Positions 1-10,144 of a DNA stretch of 64,000 nt are shown piece by piece (position 1 is the stretch's first letter; every line of letters begins with the position of its first letter). The stretch is taken from the NCBI GenBank assembly GCA_963716125.1, contig OY970294.1, positions 2,170,001 through 2,234,000 on the forward strand, given 5' to 3'. The stretch is from Acidiluteibacter sp963716125 (GTDB lineage Bacteria > Bacteroidota > Bacteroidia > Flavobacteriales_E > Vicingaceae). Made by a program: the position numbers and the translations under genes. Under the pieces are notes generated by a model. The model was given only the letters and a program-made list of their open reading frames with translations. It did no database searches and was not told the origin of the DNA.

Positions 1-70
1 GCCTGCCTTGCCGTCAGGCAGGCAAATTGTATCTTTAACTTTGTAAACTACGTATCTTAACGAACATTCT
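1..70 (+). repeat. 3' part of island repeat family with built-in promoter
   Basis: The segment starts with a hairpin (GCCTGCC / GGCAGGC, 1-23). It continues into the block TTGTATCTTTAACTTTGTAA followed by CTTAACGAACATT. The same block lies upstream of the small genes at 29424, 32893, 34064, 34807, 35565 and 36470. TAACTTTG fits the Bacteroidota -7 box TAnnTTTG, so this is probably the promoter of the membrane-protein gene just downstream. The left part of the element lies outside the window. Confidence 0.65.
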
Positions 71-93
71 ATCTTAAAATATTTGTATTATAA

Positions 94-564
94 ATGAGCA
101 AAACACAGTTATATGAGATAATTTTTATCACATTGTTCTTGGCTATTTTAATAGGACTTATTTTACTAATATTATTTTTACGCAGACGACTAAATAATAT
201 TAGAAGTGTATTAGCTATTAAAATCACTTTAATTAGCTTATTAATAATAGAATATATAATTCTTTCAATTTGGATTTTCAATGCTGTGAGATACGAGATG
301 GGTTATCATAGAATAGTAATTGAAAATTGGTTAGAACGTAATCAACTCATTGATGAACTTAATACAATCCAGACACCTTATTGGTGGCTAATATTAGTAT
401 TTATTACTTTGACATTTCATTTTGATAAAAAATTTTTAAAAAATAGAAAGAGTTTTGTATTGACTTTAATTACAATTATTATACCTTTCCTAATCATATT
501 AGCAATCTTAGCCTTTAATTATTTTATGAAAACTACTTATCCTGACCTTGAATTTCATGGTTGA
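94..564 (+). CDS. hypothetical small membrane protein (cassette gene)
   Basis: A 156-residue protein I do not recognise. Hydrophobic stretches at about residues 8-29, 41-63, 97-108 and 122-146 suggest four membrane helices, with a basic loop (RRRLNN) after the first. It lies directly behind the repeat-borne promoter and is followed within 20 bp by another structured repeat. That gives the same gene-plus-repeat arrangement as the small genes at 29-37 kb. ATG is the only start that fits the repeat end. No function can be inferred. Confidence 0.6.
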   Translation: MSKTQLYEIIFITLFLAILIGLILLILFLRRRLNNIRSVLAIKITLISLLIIEYIILSIWIFNAVRYEMGYHRIVIENWLERNQLIDELNTIQTPYWWLILVFITLTFHFDKKFLKNRKSFVLTLITIIIPFLIILAILAFNYFMKTTYPDLEFHG

Positions 565-579
565 TTGCTCAAATTAGTA

Positions 580-745
580 AAGTAACTTTTTAAAGCTGAC
601 TTCACTTACTTAATTAACATTCTCGAATTAAATTTTAATCAAATAAAATCGCCAAGCGATTTTGTTCATTAGTTATTCCGTAGTTTCGGGAGCAAATTGT
701 ATCTTTGTCTGAAGCACAACACTTTTTACTTTAAGCGTTACCAGC
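580..745 (+). repeat. attC-like structured repeat with internal promoter box
   Basis: It begins AGTAACTTTTTAAAG and ends CTTTAAGCGTTACC. These ends are imperfect inverted repeats with AAC and GTT at corresponding positions, as in integron attC sites. Inside is the palindrome AAAATCGCCAAGCGATTTT (about 645-663), then the family block TTTCGGGAGCAAA and TATCTTTG at 700-707, a match to TAnnTTTG that could drive the gene at 772. The recombination role is inferred from structure only. Confidence 0.5.
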
Positions 746-771
746 AAGCTGAAAAAACCAATGAGTAAAAA

Positions 772-1296
772 ATGAGAAATAGAATAAAATTCCTGATTTT
801 AACTGTATTTACGATTCTTTTGACAAATTGCAAATCATTAATTTCGTTACAGAATGTAAAGGGAAAATATAATATTATACACGAATCAAAAGGAGATTTA
901 AATCTTAATGGGATTTCGGATGTTGCAGTTGTTACTTCAAAAAGTGATAACGAAAAAGGAATAATCATCATCTTTATAGCTGACTCAGAAGGAAATGTTT
1001 CCAAAAAACTAGTGAATGACAATCTCACTGACGTTTTCATTGAAAGATATAATCAATTGCCCGAAATAGAAATTAAAAATGGAGAATTGACCATTTCCTA
1101 TTATGGAGGAATGTGCCATCGAGAAAGTCGGAATATTATATTTAAATTTAACAAGAAATTAAATGACCTATTTTTCCAAACATTTATCATGTCGGAACAT
1201 AATGTTTGTAATGATGATATGGAACCATCAGGATATGAAACAACAAACCCTGAATTGAGAAAAATAAAATTTACGGAATATAAAGACAACTTATAA
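772..1296 (+). CDS. putative lipoprotein (cassette gene)
   Basis: 174 residues. The N-terminus is basic then hydrophobic and ends in the lipobox LLTNC with Cys20, so the mature protein is probably lipid-anchored. The rest is polar with no family I can name. A DLNLNGISDVAVV stretch near residue 45 resembles the short Asp/Asn-rich segments of VCBS/FG-GAP-type or other secreted domains, but this is weak. It sits between two repeat elements, like the other small cassette genes. Confidence 0.65.
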   Translation: MRNRIKFLILTVFTILLTNCKSLISLQNVKGKYNIIHESKGDLNLNGISDVAVVTSKSDNEKGIIIIFIADSEGNVSKKLVNDNLTDVFIERYNQLPEIEIKNGELTISYYGGMCHRESRNIIFKFNKKLNDLFFQTFIMSEHNVCNDDMEPSGYETTNPELRKIKFTEYKDNL

Positions 1297-1310
1297 ATAA
1301 ATAAAACCAG

Positions 1311-1579
1311 CTAGTAACATTATAAAAGCGATAATGGGGCTTAAACTTCTAAAGATGAATTCTATGCGATGGAATAAACTTTACGGAAAATTGAAAATAA
1401 CGGCTTTAAAAGTCCCCACTAAGATTATATTTGACGTTATCATTCATTCCACGCATTAAGAAATCTCAATTAGTTTCTATCGCTAACGCCAAATCTTTTG
1501 AGACTAAAAAGGGATAAAATTAGTTGTTTTGTAGAAAGCTTAATTGATTGATTTTCAATAACTAAATTAGGCGTTAGTC
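1311..1579 (+). repeat. possible long or degenerate attC-like repeat
   Basis: It starts TAGTAACATTATAAAAG 14 bp after the lipoprotein stop and ends AATTAGGCGTTAGTC. The ends are imperfectly complementary around AAC/GTT. The interior lacks the well-conserved palindromes of the other copies, apart from a second GCTAACGCC at about 1482. The remaining 1580-1706, up to the end of the oxidoreductase gene, shows nothing recognisable. Confidence 0.3.
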
Positions 1580-1706
1580 AGAATTAACCGACATTGCGTC
1601 CTGTGCACCGAAAAAACTTGTAATTCGTAGCATTATAGACTTCGAAATACCTTGATGAAGTAGTCTTGCGAAGAATTAAACGAAGGTGAATTGACTTATT
1701 GATACA

Positions 1707-2696
1707 TTAAAACCTAACAATAACTCTCCCTTTGGTCTCTCCTTTTAAAATTTTATCGAAATAGGGGATGATTTCATCTAAACCAACAAAAGTGGCAGCC
1801 TCTTTTGGAATTTCAATCTTCCATTTACTAGCTAAATTATTCCATATTTTTTGTCTTATATTCATTGGACATTCCGCGGATTCTATTCCTAATAAATTAA
1901 TTCCATTTAAAATAAATGGATAAACAGTAGTTTCTAATTTAGGACTGCTTACTAATCCACAACATGCCACATTTCCATTTCTATCACAAGCTTTTAAAAG
2001 TGTAGCTAAAGTATCTCCACCAACTGTATCAATTGCGCCTGCCCATTTAGGACGCAGTAACGGTCTGCCTGAATAATCATTTACAAATTCTCTATCGACT
2101 ACTTCTGCAGCACCTAAAGATTTTAAATAAACTTCAGCATCCTTACCTGAAGATGCAATCACATGATAACCTGCTTTAGCGAGAATTGAAACTGCTAAAG
2201 AACCAACACCACCGCTAGCGCCAGTTACCACTATTTTACCTAATTCAGGCTTTTGACCACTCATTTCCATTTTATAGAGTGCTAAACCTGCAGTAAATCC
2301 TGCTGTGCCTAACTGCTGACTCATTTGAAAACTGATCTCTTTAGGTTTTGGAACCACCCAAGCTGCAGGAACTCTAATGTATTCAGCAAAAGCACCATCA
2401 TGGTTCATCCCTAAATCATAAGAAGTTACAATGACTTCATCACCATTCTTAAATTTAGTATCCAAACTTTCTACAACTGTTCCACTTGCATCAATACCAG
2501 GAGTATGAGGATATTTTTTGGTGATTCCTTTATTTCCATTAGCAGATAAAGCATCTTTATAATTCAATCCAGCAAAAGCTACTTTTATCAGAATTTCACC
2601 TTGGGGCAATTCATCAAAAGATTTTTCCTCCAACTTATTCGTAAAAGTTCCGTCTTTTTGTTCTCTTGTAACTACTGCCTTAAAAGTGTTTTTCAT
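1707..2696 (-). CDS. YhdH/AcuI-family NADPH-dependent quinone oxidoreductase (acrylyl-CoA reductase-like)
   Basis: A 329-residue zinc-free medium-chain dehydrogenase/reductase. The N-terminal GroES-like fold contains FAGLNYKDAL (41-50) and TPGIDASGTV (65-74). The Rossmann dinucleotide motif VTGASGGVGSLAV is at 157-169, and the C-terminal KGETKGRVIVRF is the usual family ending. Members of the YhdH/AcuI group reduce acryloyl-CoA or related enones with NADPH in the cytosol; the substrate here is not decidable. Length is normal for the family. It stands alone on the minus strand. Confidence 0.9.
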   Translation of the reverse strand: MKNTFKAVVTREQKDGTFTNKLEEKSFDELPQGEILIKVAFAGLNYKDALSANGNKGITKKYPHTPGIDASGTVVESLDTKFKNGDEVIVTSYDLGMNHDGAFAEYIRVPAAWVVPKPKEISFQMSQQLGTAGFTAGLALYKMEMSGQKPELGKIVVTGASGGVGSLAVSILAKAGYHVIASSGKDAEVYLKSLGAAEVVDREFVNDYSGRPLLRPKWAGAIDTVGGDTLATLLKACDRNGNVACCGLVSSPKLETTVYPFILNGINLLGIESAECPMNIRQKIWNNLASKWKIEIPKEAATFVGLDEIIPYFDKILKGETKGRVIVRF

Positions 2697-2790
2697 TTTT
2701 AATAGTTTAAGTTTTTGTTGAATTTAATCATTTTTTTTGCTAAGGTCTAAGGTCTAATTCCGATAGCTATCGGAATTAACGTCTAACGTC

Positions 2791-4761
2791 TTACTTCGCT
2801 ACAATCACCCTAAAATTATCATACCACATATTCGTTCTATCAGAATTCCAAAGATAAATTTTTAAATTTTCTTTTTCTTTATAAGGTAGTTTGATTCTAA
2901 ATTGTAATGTTTGCCAATGTGCAATAGAATCTATATGATTTTGAATGTAATAGGATTGATATACGTCTCCATAAGTAAATACTAAAGTAGCGGTACTGTT
3001 GCTATCGGATAGATAATAATCCGCTTGCACAACAGCATCAATCGCCCAATCGTTTTGATTGTTTTCAATGGATTTTTCATAAGTTAAACCAAACTCAATA
3101 GATGGATTTAATTCTAAATGACCATTTTGGTTGTTACTATAATTACTGAAATTTTGATACACCTTTCCGCTGTCTATCCCGAAGTTTAAATACTCACTAG
3201 CATAAAGCTCATTGAAAAAGTGATTGGTGTTTAAATTTTCACTTCTTTTATATAATCTGATGTTTTTGTCTCTTGCAACAAAGTCTAATTGATACATTAA
3301 ATTGGGATAATATCGAATAACGTCAGAAAATAGAAAAGTGTCCATCATGGTTACATAATCAAAATCAAATTTTAAAGCTTCTTTTATTTTTAGAGAATCT
3401 GTATTCATTATAGCTAAACCACTTCTTTTCATTAGTAAAAATGCAGCATTAGTAGAATAAGCATCTATTACTAAGATTTTATCATCTTTTCCTACCTTAT
3501 TAGCAGTAAGTAAACTATCAGAATTGACATAGGCGTTATACAAAACTATTGATCTGTTGTGAATGTCTTCAATATAGCGCTGTTTTAGGCTTGATTTAGC
3601 TTCTGCAATCATCCCACCTCCAAAAATTATCAATATTGCAGTGGCTAATGAATAGTGTTTTTTGGGGATTTGTAAGTAGGAAATACCAAGCGCTGCTAAG
3701 ATGATGAAAATAGGAAAGAAGGAATCCATGAAATAGTAATCGTGATCTACAAACTGCTTGCCCATGACCACAAAAAATAAAATTGAACCAATGCTATAGA
3801 TCCCACTGAAAAATAAAAAGATAGATATCAAACGACTGTCTTTTATTTTCTTAGTTATTTGATAAATACTAAATCCTAATAAGAGAAGGAGCAATCCATA
3901 ATGGTAAGGACTGAAATATTCAAATAACCAGCGTTCGTTCATCTTAGCCAAGACACTATTTAAAGTATCTAACGAATCAATGTTTAGAAAAGAAGATAAA
4001 AATATATTGCCATAAGTGTGAGATAAATATTGATTGTAGAAAAAATAAGCACCAACTAAAATAATTCCTAAAATAGGAGGGAGCAAAATTTTAAAATTGA
4101 ATTTCTTATGACGAATCTGACGAATTACGATCAAAGCTAAAAGTGCAATTAAAGCAATGCTATAAGGCAAACGGACTAGTGCTGATAATGAAATAAATGA
4201 GATGGAAATAAGATAATTGTTATATTTCCCATTCTTAAAAAATAAAGTTAGAAAATAGATTCCAATAAATAGGTTGGAGAATGCAGGAATAGATGGCAAA
4301 AAACCATTGAGATAATAGCTAAAAAAAGGTGCTGTAATTGTGAATATAAGTAGAATATAAGCTTTGAAGTTGGATGTGGAGAGCAGGCGAGCAAAGAGAA
4401 ATATAAAATAGCACCCAATTAAACCATAAATCAATATCAATGAACGAAATACAATAACAATATCGAGATTGAATGTTTTTGAAATGATGGCAACTAGATA
4501 TTCATAAATAGGAAAATCAACGGCAGTTATACCATTAGTAGTGATTAGATTAAAATTACAAGGATGAAATAGATCAAATCCATTTTGGATAAAGCACTGC
4601 GCTATCGCCAATCGATCACTTTGAGTCCAAGCATGCACATGTGCAGGAAATACATCCATTAAAGAATAGTAGAAATAAAAAGCAATCACAGCTAAAGTTG
4701 TAAGAACTAAGCCATTTGTTTTGCGATTATCTTCAAAAATGTTCTTAAAAATTCCCATCAT
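2791..4761 (-). CDS. multi-pass membrane glycosyltransferase (GT39/GT83-like)
   Basis: A 656-residue protein with a cytoplasmic N-terminus, about 10-11 membrane helices up to residue ~385 and a soluble C-terminal domain. The first periplasmic loop carries HVHAWTQSDRLAIAQ (~41-55), the acidic-residue loop typical of dolichyl/polyprenyl-phosphate-dependent GT-C transferases, followed by repeated aromatic-rich helices. Such enzymes transfer a sugar from a lipid carrier to protein, lipid A or glycan; the acceptor is unknown. The C-terminal ~150 residues look like a beta-rich, carbohydrate-binding-like domain. No neighbouring glycan genes support a pathway. Confidence 0.75.
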   Translation of the reverse strand: MMGIFKNIFEDNRKTNGLVLTTLAVIAFYFYYSLMDVFPAHVHAWTQSDRLAIAQCFIQNGFDLFHPCNFNLITTNGITAVDFPIYEYLVAIISKTFNLDIVIVFRSLILIYGLIGCYFIFLFARLLSTSNFKAYILLIFTITAPFFSYYLNGFLPSIPAFSNLFIGIYFLTLFFKNGKYNNYLISISFISLSALVRLPYSIALIALLALIVIRQIRHKKFNFKILLPPILGIILVGAYFFYNQYLSHTYGNIFLSSFLNIDSLDTLNSVLAKMNERWLFEYFSPYHYGLLLLLLGFSIYQITKKIKDSRLISIFLFFSGIYSIGSILFFVVMGKQFVDHDYYFMDSFFPIFIILAALGISYLQIPKKHYSLATAILIIFGGGMIAEAKSSLKQRYIEDIHNRSIVLYNAYVNSDSLLTANKVGKDDKILVIDAYSTNAAFLLMKRSGLAIMNTDSLKIKEALKFDFDYVTMMDTFLFSDVIRYYPNLMYQLDFVARDKNIRLYKRSENLNTNHFFNELYASEYLNFGIDSGKVYQNFSNYSNNQNGHLELNPSIEFGLTYEKSIENNQNDWAIDAVVQADYYLSDSNSTATLVFTYGDVYQSYYIQNHIDSIAHWQTLQFRIKLPYKEKENLKIYLWNSDRTNMWYDNFRVIVAK

Positions 4762-5086
4762 TTAGTTTCGATAGTTATCGGATGCGAAAATAGGAAAAGA
4801 ATAATGAAAGGGAAAGAAGTAAAGATTTTTCTATAATATAATACCAATTAAGTTTTTTAATGCCGCATATAAATTTTATTGAACCATTTTAAAAACGTAG
4901 AATTGGTAAATGCCGAACAGTAAGATAAGGAGCAAATGAGGAACGAAGTGTGCGACATTAGATTACTAAATCGGTATAAGAGAGGAGCAACACCTATTCG
5001 CAATGATATTATGTTTTTTCAGGACTAAATTGAATTATATTCTTTAGCCTGAAGTGGTGTATTATAAGTTCTAAAAAAACACTTTT
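4762..5086. other. intergenic, no gene seen
   Basis: 325 bp between two minus-strand genes. No open frame of useful length, no strong hairpin with a T tract, and no copy of the island repeats. The short direct phrase 'gaggagcaa' near 4982 is unremarkable. Confidence 0.5.
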
Positions 5087-6007
5087 TCAATTCAAAATAT
5101 ACACCAAAGAAAAGATAGAAATAAATATCCACAAGCTTAAAGCAAATATAATTGGTTTAAAACCGGTAGCTTTTAAATCTTTAATGGAAATGGTGGTTCC
5201 CACTAAAAATAAGGTCAAGATTAATAATCTCTTAGCAGCTAGCACGATAAAGCTAGTAACGGTAATTGGTAAAATGTGGTAACTATTTATTATTATTGCG
5301 ATTATAAAGAATAAAATAAATAATGGAATTTTTATTTTCTCCCCTTTTGTTTTGAAGAGAAACATAGAGAATATAGATAAAGGAATAATCCACAGTGTTC
5401 TTGAAAGTTTAACAGTTGTTGCAATTCTCAAAGCTTCTTCACCATATTCTAAAGCGGCTCCAACAACAGAGCTTGTATCATGAATCGCAATGGCAGCCCA
5501 TAAACCAAATTGATCTTGACTGAGATTAAAATAATGTCCGATAGAAGGGAAAGTAAACAAAGCAACAGAATTCAATAAAAAAACAATTCCAATAGCCATG
5601 CTTATTGTTTTGCCGTCTGCTTTTATTATAGGCGATATAGCGGCAATAGCACTTCCACCACAAATGGAAGTTCCTGAAGTAATTAAATGGCCTAATTTCC
5701 TATCTAATTTTAATAATCGGGTTAAAAGCAATCCAAAACACACTGTTAAAAGAATAGAGTAGAAGGTAAGGCTGAAACTTTCTTTACTAGTTTCTAAGGT
5801 TTCCTTTATAAACATTCCAAATCCTAATCCTACTACGGCTATTTTTAGAAAATAATGGATTGCTTTTTTACTGTAGTTCTCAAAGGGATTATCGAATAAG
5901 ATTGTGAATAAAAATCCTAATAATAAGGCAGTTGGACTATTGATATAACCAAGTATCGCTGCTAAAACAATTAAAAAATAAATTATTTTAGTAAGTATAT
6001 CTTTCAT
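5087..6007 (-). CDS. YeiH/UPF0324-family putative anion (sulfate) exporter
   Basis: 306 residues, almost entirely hydrophobic with about nine or ten predicted helices. The signature SGTSICGGSAIAAISPII (111-128) and IHDTSSVVGAA (~175-185) are the conserved membrane-embedded segments of the YeiH/Cons_hypoth698 family. Some members have been linked to sulfate or sulfite export, but the substrate here is inferred from family only. Slightly shorter than typical members (about 330-340). Confidence 0.85.
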   Translation of the reverse strand: MKDILTKIIYFLIVLAAILGYINSPTALLLGFLFTILFDNPFENYSKKAIHYFLKIAVVGLGFGMFIKETLETSKESFSLTFYSILLTVCFGLLLTRLLKLDRKLGHLITSGTSICGGSAIAAISPIIKADGKTISMAIGIVFLLNSVALFTFPSIGHYFNLSQDQFGLWAAIAIHDTSSVVGAALEYGEEALRIATTVKLSRTLWIIPLSIFSMFLFKTKGEKIKIPLFILFFIIAIIINSYHILPITVTSFIVLAAKRLLILTLFLVGTTISIKDLKATGFKPIIFALSLWIFISIFSLVYILN

Positions 6008-6262
6008 TAATAATCCATAATGTATATATAGATTGCAAAGCTAACCACTTATGGCTTAACAATTGATTTATTTAGAATTTTCTATGTGTTCAAAATGTAT
6101 TGTTTATAAACTTTTTCAGTCTCAACTTGATTTTTGTATATCATTTCTATTTAATCTATCCTTCATCAAAAAAAATATAAATCTATATAGATTGAACTAA
6201 TTATCTATTTTACAATTGTTTTAACTTATTTAAACAATCTTTAAATAATCATTAATTAAACC

Positions 6263-6270
6263 TAACTTTG
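6263..6270 (+). promoter_or_regulatory. -7 box TAACTTTG upstream of the DEAD-box helicase gene
   Basis: An exact match to the Bacteroidota -7 consensus TAnnTTTG, 22 bp before the helicase start. A weak -33 element (TTTA) sits 19 bp upstream. Confidence 0.55.
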
Positions 6271-6292
6271 CAAAATAATAAAAACACAACAT

Positions 6293-8050
6293 TTGAATAA
6301 ATTTTCAGAATTAGGGCTTTCAGATTTACTGACGAAATCCCTCGCAGAAATGGGCATTGATAGCCCTACAGAAATACAAGAAAAATCTATTCCTGTACTC
6401 ATCCAAAACGAAAAAGACTTTATTGGTTTAGCACAAACAGGAACAGGAAAGACAGCGGCATTTGGTTTGCCATTAATTGATTTAATTGACGTTAATGATA
6501 GACATTCGCAGGCTATCGTGCTGGCGCCAACTAGAGAACTGGGACAACAAATAGCAGTTCAGTTTCAAAAATTTTCTAAATATTTGCCTCAAATTAAGGT
6601 ATTGGCAGTTTATGGTGGAGCTCCAATTTCTAACCAAATTAGAGCACTTAAAGATAAACCTCAAATCATTATTGCTACTCCTGGTAGAATGATAGATTTA
6701 TTGAACAGAAAAGCATTGCACATCGATAAAATTAGATATGTAGTTTTAGATGAAGCAGATGAAATGCTTAATATGGGTTTTAAAGAGGATATTGACGAAA
6801 TATTATCTCATACTCCAGCAGAAAAATTAACATGGTTGTTTTCTGCAACTATGCCTAAAGAAATTAGACGTATAGTTAAAACCTATATGAAAGATCCGAC
6901 TGAAGTTGCAGTTAATTCAGGTAATTCTACTAATAAAGATATTGAACATCAATATGCAGTGGTAAAAATATCGGATAAAACAGAAGCTATTAAACGTATA
7001 ATGGATGTAACTCCTAAAATGAAGGGGATTATATTCTGTAGAACAAAAAGAGATACTCAAGCATTAGCAGACGATTTGAAACATGCAGGTTATCATGTAG
7101 ATGCTTTGAATGGTGATTTATCACAAGCGCAGAGAGATAGAGTAATGCGTCAATTTAAAGCACATAGCTTACAAATGATTGTAGCAACAGACGTTGCAGC
7201 AAGAGGAATAGATGTTGACAATTTAACACACGTTATCCATCATGCTTTGCCAGACGATATTACTTACTATACGCACCGAAGTGGTAGAACGGGTAGAGCT
7301 GGTAACAAAGGTATTTCAATTGCTTTCATTTCTTCAAGAGATCAAAGAAGGTTGAGAGATATTGAAAGAAGCTTGGATGCTAGTTTTCAAAAAATTGAAA
7401 TCCCCTCTTCAGCTATTATTGCCGAAAAAAGGGTGTTGCAATGGGCAGAAGTATTAGCCAATGCTCCTGTTCGTGAGAATATGGATAACTTTTTAATGAC
7501 AAAAGCTTTAGAAACTTTAGAGAAATTTTCTAAGGAAGAAATCATTGCTAAATTAGTTACTGCTGAATTAGATAGTCTAAAATTAGATAAATCTGCTAGA
7601 GATTTAAATGAAAAAGAATCTAAATCTGGTAGAAGAGAAGGTAGAGACAGCGGAAGAAATAGCAGAGATAGCAGAGATGGAGGCAATAGAAGAGATCGTA
7701 GAGATAGAGATGCCGGTAAAGGCAGAGATAGAGGCGACAGAGCTGAAAGATCTGATAGAAAAGAAAGAAGTAGCGATAAAGAACCAAGAAGAAATTTCGA
7801 TCGACCAAAAGAATGGTTGATGCTTAATATTGGAAAGAAAGATCAAATTCGTAAGAAGGATTTAGTTGAATTTATTGCTACAGAAGCTAAAATAGACCGT
7901 AGAGATATTGGGGATATCGTTTTGAAAAATGATAGAGCTTATTTTGAAGTGGAGAAAAAGCAAATGGATAGAGTAACCAAAGGTTTGAAGAATTTCCCAT
8001 TGGAAAATGGAAAATTGGAAGTAAGCCAAAGTACTCCTAGTGGTAAATAA
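6293..8050 (+). CDS. DEAD-box ATP-dependent RNA helicase with RNA-binding C-terminus (CsdA/DbpA-like)
   Basis: 585 residues. Q-motif region at ~3-30, Walker A AQTGTGKT (47-54), DEAD (153-156), SAT (184-186) and the motif VI segment HRSGRTGRAG (~328-337). A low-complexity Arg/Asp/Gly-rich linker (~440-505) leads to a DbpA/CsdA-type RRM-like domain (~510-580). It should unwind RNA in ribosome assembly or mRNA decay in the cytoplasm. The start is TTG at 6293, chosen because the homologous N-terminus (F-x-x-LGL) begins there and no ATG is nearby. Followed by a strong terminator. Confidence 0.93.
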   Translation: MNKFSELGLSDLLTKSLAEMGIDSPTEIQEKSIPVLIQNEKDFIGLAQTGTGKTAAFGLPLIDLIDVNDRHSQAIVLAPTRELGQQIAVQFQKFSKYLPQIKVLAVYGGAPISNQIRALKDKPQIIIATPGRMIDLLNRKALHIDKIRYVVLDEADEMLNMGFKEDIDEILSHTPAEKLTWLFSATMPKEIRRIVKTYMKDPTEVAVNSGNSTNKDIEHQYAVVKISDKTEAIKRIMDVTPKMKGIIFCRTKRDTQALADDLKHAGYHVDALNGDLSQAQRDRVMRQFKAHSLQMIVATDVAARGIDVDNLTHVIHHALPDDITYYTHRSGRTGRAGNKGISIAFISSRDQRRLRDIERSLDASFQKIEIPSSAIIAEKRVLQWAEVLANAPVRENMDNFLMTKALETLEKFSKEEIIAKLVTAELDSLKLDKSARDLNEKESKSGRREGRDSGRNSRDSRDGGNRRDRRDRDAGKGRDRGDRAERSDRKERSSDKEPRRNFDRPKEWLMLNIGKKDQIRKKDLVEFIATEAKIDRRDIGDIVLKNDRAYFEVEKKQMDRVTKGLKNFPLENGKLEVSQSTPSGK

Positions 8051-8070
8051 TCATCGTAAATGATAATTTA

Positions 8071-8105
8071 AACGCTCCAAGATTATTTCTTGGAGCGTTT
8101 TTTTA
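8071..8105 (+). terminator. rho-independent terminator after the DEAD-box helicase gene
   Basis: Perfect stem AACGCTCCAAGA/TCTTGGAGCGTT with a short AT loop, followed by a T run, 20 bp after the helicase stop. Confidence 0.9.
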
Positions 8106-8163
8106 TGCAAAATTTTCAGAATGCATAAATAATGAGTAATTTTTTGGAATTAAATTTTATGGT

Positions 8164-10059
8164 ATGAATTATAGAATCAATTCCTTTGAAGATTATAAAA
8201 AGAAATATACTGAAAGCGTCGAAAATCCTGAACAATTTTGGGAAGAAATAGCCAGTACTTTTCAATGGCAAAAGAAATGGGATAATGTATTAGAATGGAA
8301 CTTTGATGAACCTTCAATCAAATGGTTTTTAGGTGCTAAACTAAATATTACCGAGAATTGCATCGATAGACATTTAGAAAAAAGAGGGAACAAAATAGCC
8401 ATTAGTTGGGAACCCAATGATCCAAAAGAAAGCTTTATAAGATTAACCTATAGGGAGCTCCATGAAAAAGTTTGCAAATTTTCCAATGTTTTAAAAGCTC
8501 ATGGAATCAAAAAAGGAGATAGAGTCATCATTTATATGCCTATGATTCCAGATTTGGCAATATCTTTATTGGCTTGTGCGCGAATTGGAGCAATTCATTC
8601 TGTGGTATTTGCCGGATTTTCATCTCAAGCTTTGGCTGATAGAATCAATGATTGCGAAGCTAAAATGGTTATTACTTCAGATGGATTGTACAGAGGTGCT
8701 AAGGAAATTCCTGTTAAAAGAGTGATTGATGAAGCTCTCGAAAATTGCACTACAGTTAGTTCAGTTTTGGTTTCTAAAAGAACTAATTGGGATGTTACTA
8801 TGAATCAGGGTATAGATTATTGGCTAGAAGATGAACTAAAAAAAGTCGATAGTAATTGTCCTGCTGAAAGGATGGATAGTGAAGATCCATTGTTTATTTT
8901 ATACACTTCAGGTTCTACTGGAAAACCAAAAGGAGTAGTTCATACATGCGGCGGTTATATGGTTTTTGCCGAATATTCATTTAAAAATGTATTTCAATAC
9001 GATGAAAGTGATATTTATTGGTGTACAGCAGATATTGGATGGATTACTGGACATACCTATATTTTGTATGGTCCATTATTAGCAGGTGCAACTACCATGA
9101 TGTTTGAAGGAGTTCCTACCTTTCCTGATGCAGGTAGATTCTGGCAAATTATTGATAAGTATGGAGTTAATCAGTTTTATACGGCTCCTACTGCTATTCG
9201 TTCTTTAATGGCGCATGGCGATGAGCATGTTTTATCGTATAGTTTAGATTCTTTAAAAGTAATTGGATCTGTAGGCGAACCAATTAACGAAGAGGCTTGG
9301 CATTGGTACAATATTCATGTAGGAAAAGAAAAATGTCCAATAGTTGATACTTGGTGGCAAACCGAAACTGGAGGAATTATGATATCTGCTTTGGGAAGTC
9401 ATGGGCCAACTAAACCATCTCATGCAGGTTATCCTTTGCCAGGCATTCAAACTGTATTGTTAGATGGGGAAGGAAATGAAATAGAGGAGAATGAAAAAGA
9501 AGGTTATTTAGCAATTAAATTTCCTTGGCCATCAATTTTAAGAACTACTTGGGGCGATCATGAACGCTGCAAACAGACGTACTTTAATATTTACAAAGGA
9601 TATTACTTCACTGGTGATGGTGCCAAAAGAGATAAAAATGGCATGTATCGTATTATAGGTAGGGTAGATGATGTAATTAATGTGTCAGGACATCGTTTTG
9701 GAACTGCAGAAATCGAAAGTTCAATTAATCAGAATAAACATGTGGTAGAATCTGCTGTAGTAGGATTTCCGCATCCCATAAAAGGACAAGCAATTTATGC
9801 TTATGTGGTTACAAAAGATGGAAATAATACCCCAGATAATACAAAAGCCGAAATTATAGAAACGGTTGTGAAAGAAATTGGCAAGATTGCCAAACCAGAT
9901 AAAATACAATTCGTTAGTGCCTTACCAAAAACGAGGTCAGGAAAGATAATGCGTAGAATATTAAGAAAAATAGCAGAAAATGAGTTAGATAGCCTTGGAG
10001 ATACGTCAACTTTATTGGATCCTGATGTGGTAGAAGACATTAAAAAAGGTAGATTATAA
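8164..10059 (+). CDS. acs: acetyl-CoA synthetase
   Basis: 631 residues, typical length. It activates acetate to acetyl-AMP and then acetyl-CoA in the cytosol. The P-loop-like AMP-binding motif YTSGSTGKPKGVVHT is at ~246-260. The acetate/adenylate pocket segment DTWWQTETGG is at ~397-406, and the hinge region IIGRVDDVINVSGHRFGT at ~497-514. The C-terminal KTRSGKIMRR contains the lysine acetylated in homologues to switch the enzyme off. Stands alone after the helicase terminator. No acetyltransferase or deacetylase partner is nearby; the SIR2-like protein in the island is of a different subfamily. Confidence 0.95.
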   Translation: MNYRINSFEDYKKKYTESVENPEQFWEEIASTFQWQKKWDNVLEWNFDEPSIKWFLGAKLNITENCIDRHLEKRGNKIAISWEPNDPKESFIRLTYRELHEKVCKFSNVLKAHGIKKGDRVIIYMPMIPDLAISLLACARIGAIHSVVFAGFSSQALADRINDCEAKMVITSDGLYRGAKEIPVKRVIDEALENCTTVSSVLVSKRTNWDVTMNQGIDYWLEDELKKVDSNCPAERMDSEDPLFILYTSGSTGKPKGVVHTCGGYMVFAEYSFKNVFQYDESDIYWCTADIGWITGHTYILYGPLLAGATTMMFEGVPTFPDAGRFWQIIDKYGVNQFYTAPTAIRSLMAHGDEHVLSYSLDSLKVIGSVGEPINEEAWHWYNIHVGKEKCPIVDTWWQTETGGIMISALGSHGPTKPSHAGYPLPGIQTVLLDGEGNEIEENEKEGYLAIKFPWPSILRTTWGDHERCKQTYFNIYKGYYFTGDGAKRDKNGMYRIIGRVDDVINVSGHRFGTAEIESSINQNKHVVESAVVGFPHPIKGQAIYAYVVTKDGNNTPDNTKAEIIETVVKEIGKIAKPDKIQFVSALPKTRSGKIMRRILRKIAENELDSLGDTSTLLDPDVVEDIKKGRL

Positions 10060-10144
10060 ATCGGTTTTTTTATAACCACTTGAAAGCCATAAAAAAATAA
10101 TTAAAAATTTAACATATTAAAAACGATAGTTTCAATAATTCTCT

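Noticed and set aside
7387..7846. Several long frames on both strands inside the DEAD-box helicase linker
   Set aside because: They result from the low-complexity Arg/Asp/Gly/Ser codons of the real gene. No separate protein is likely.
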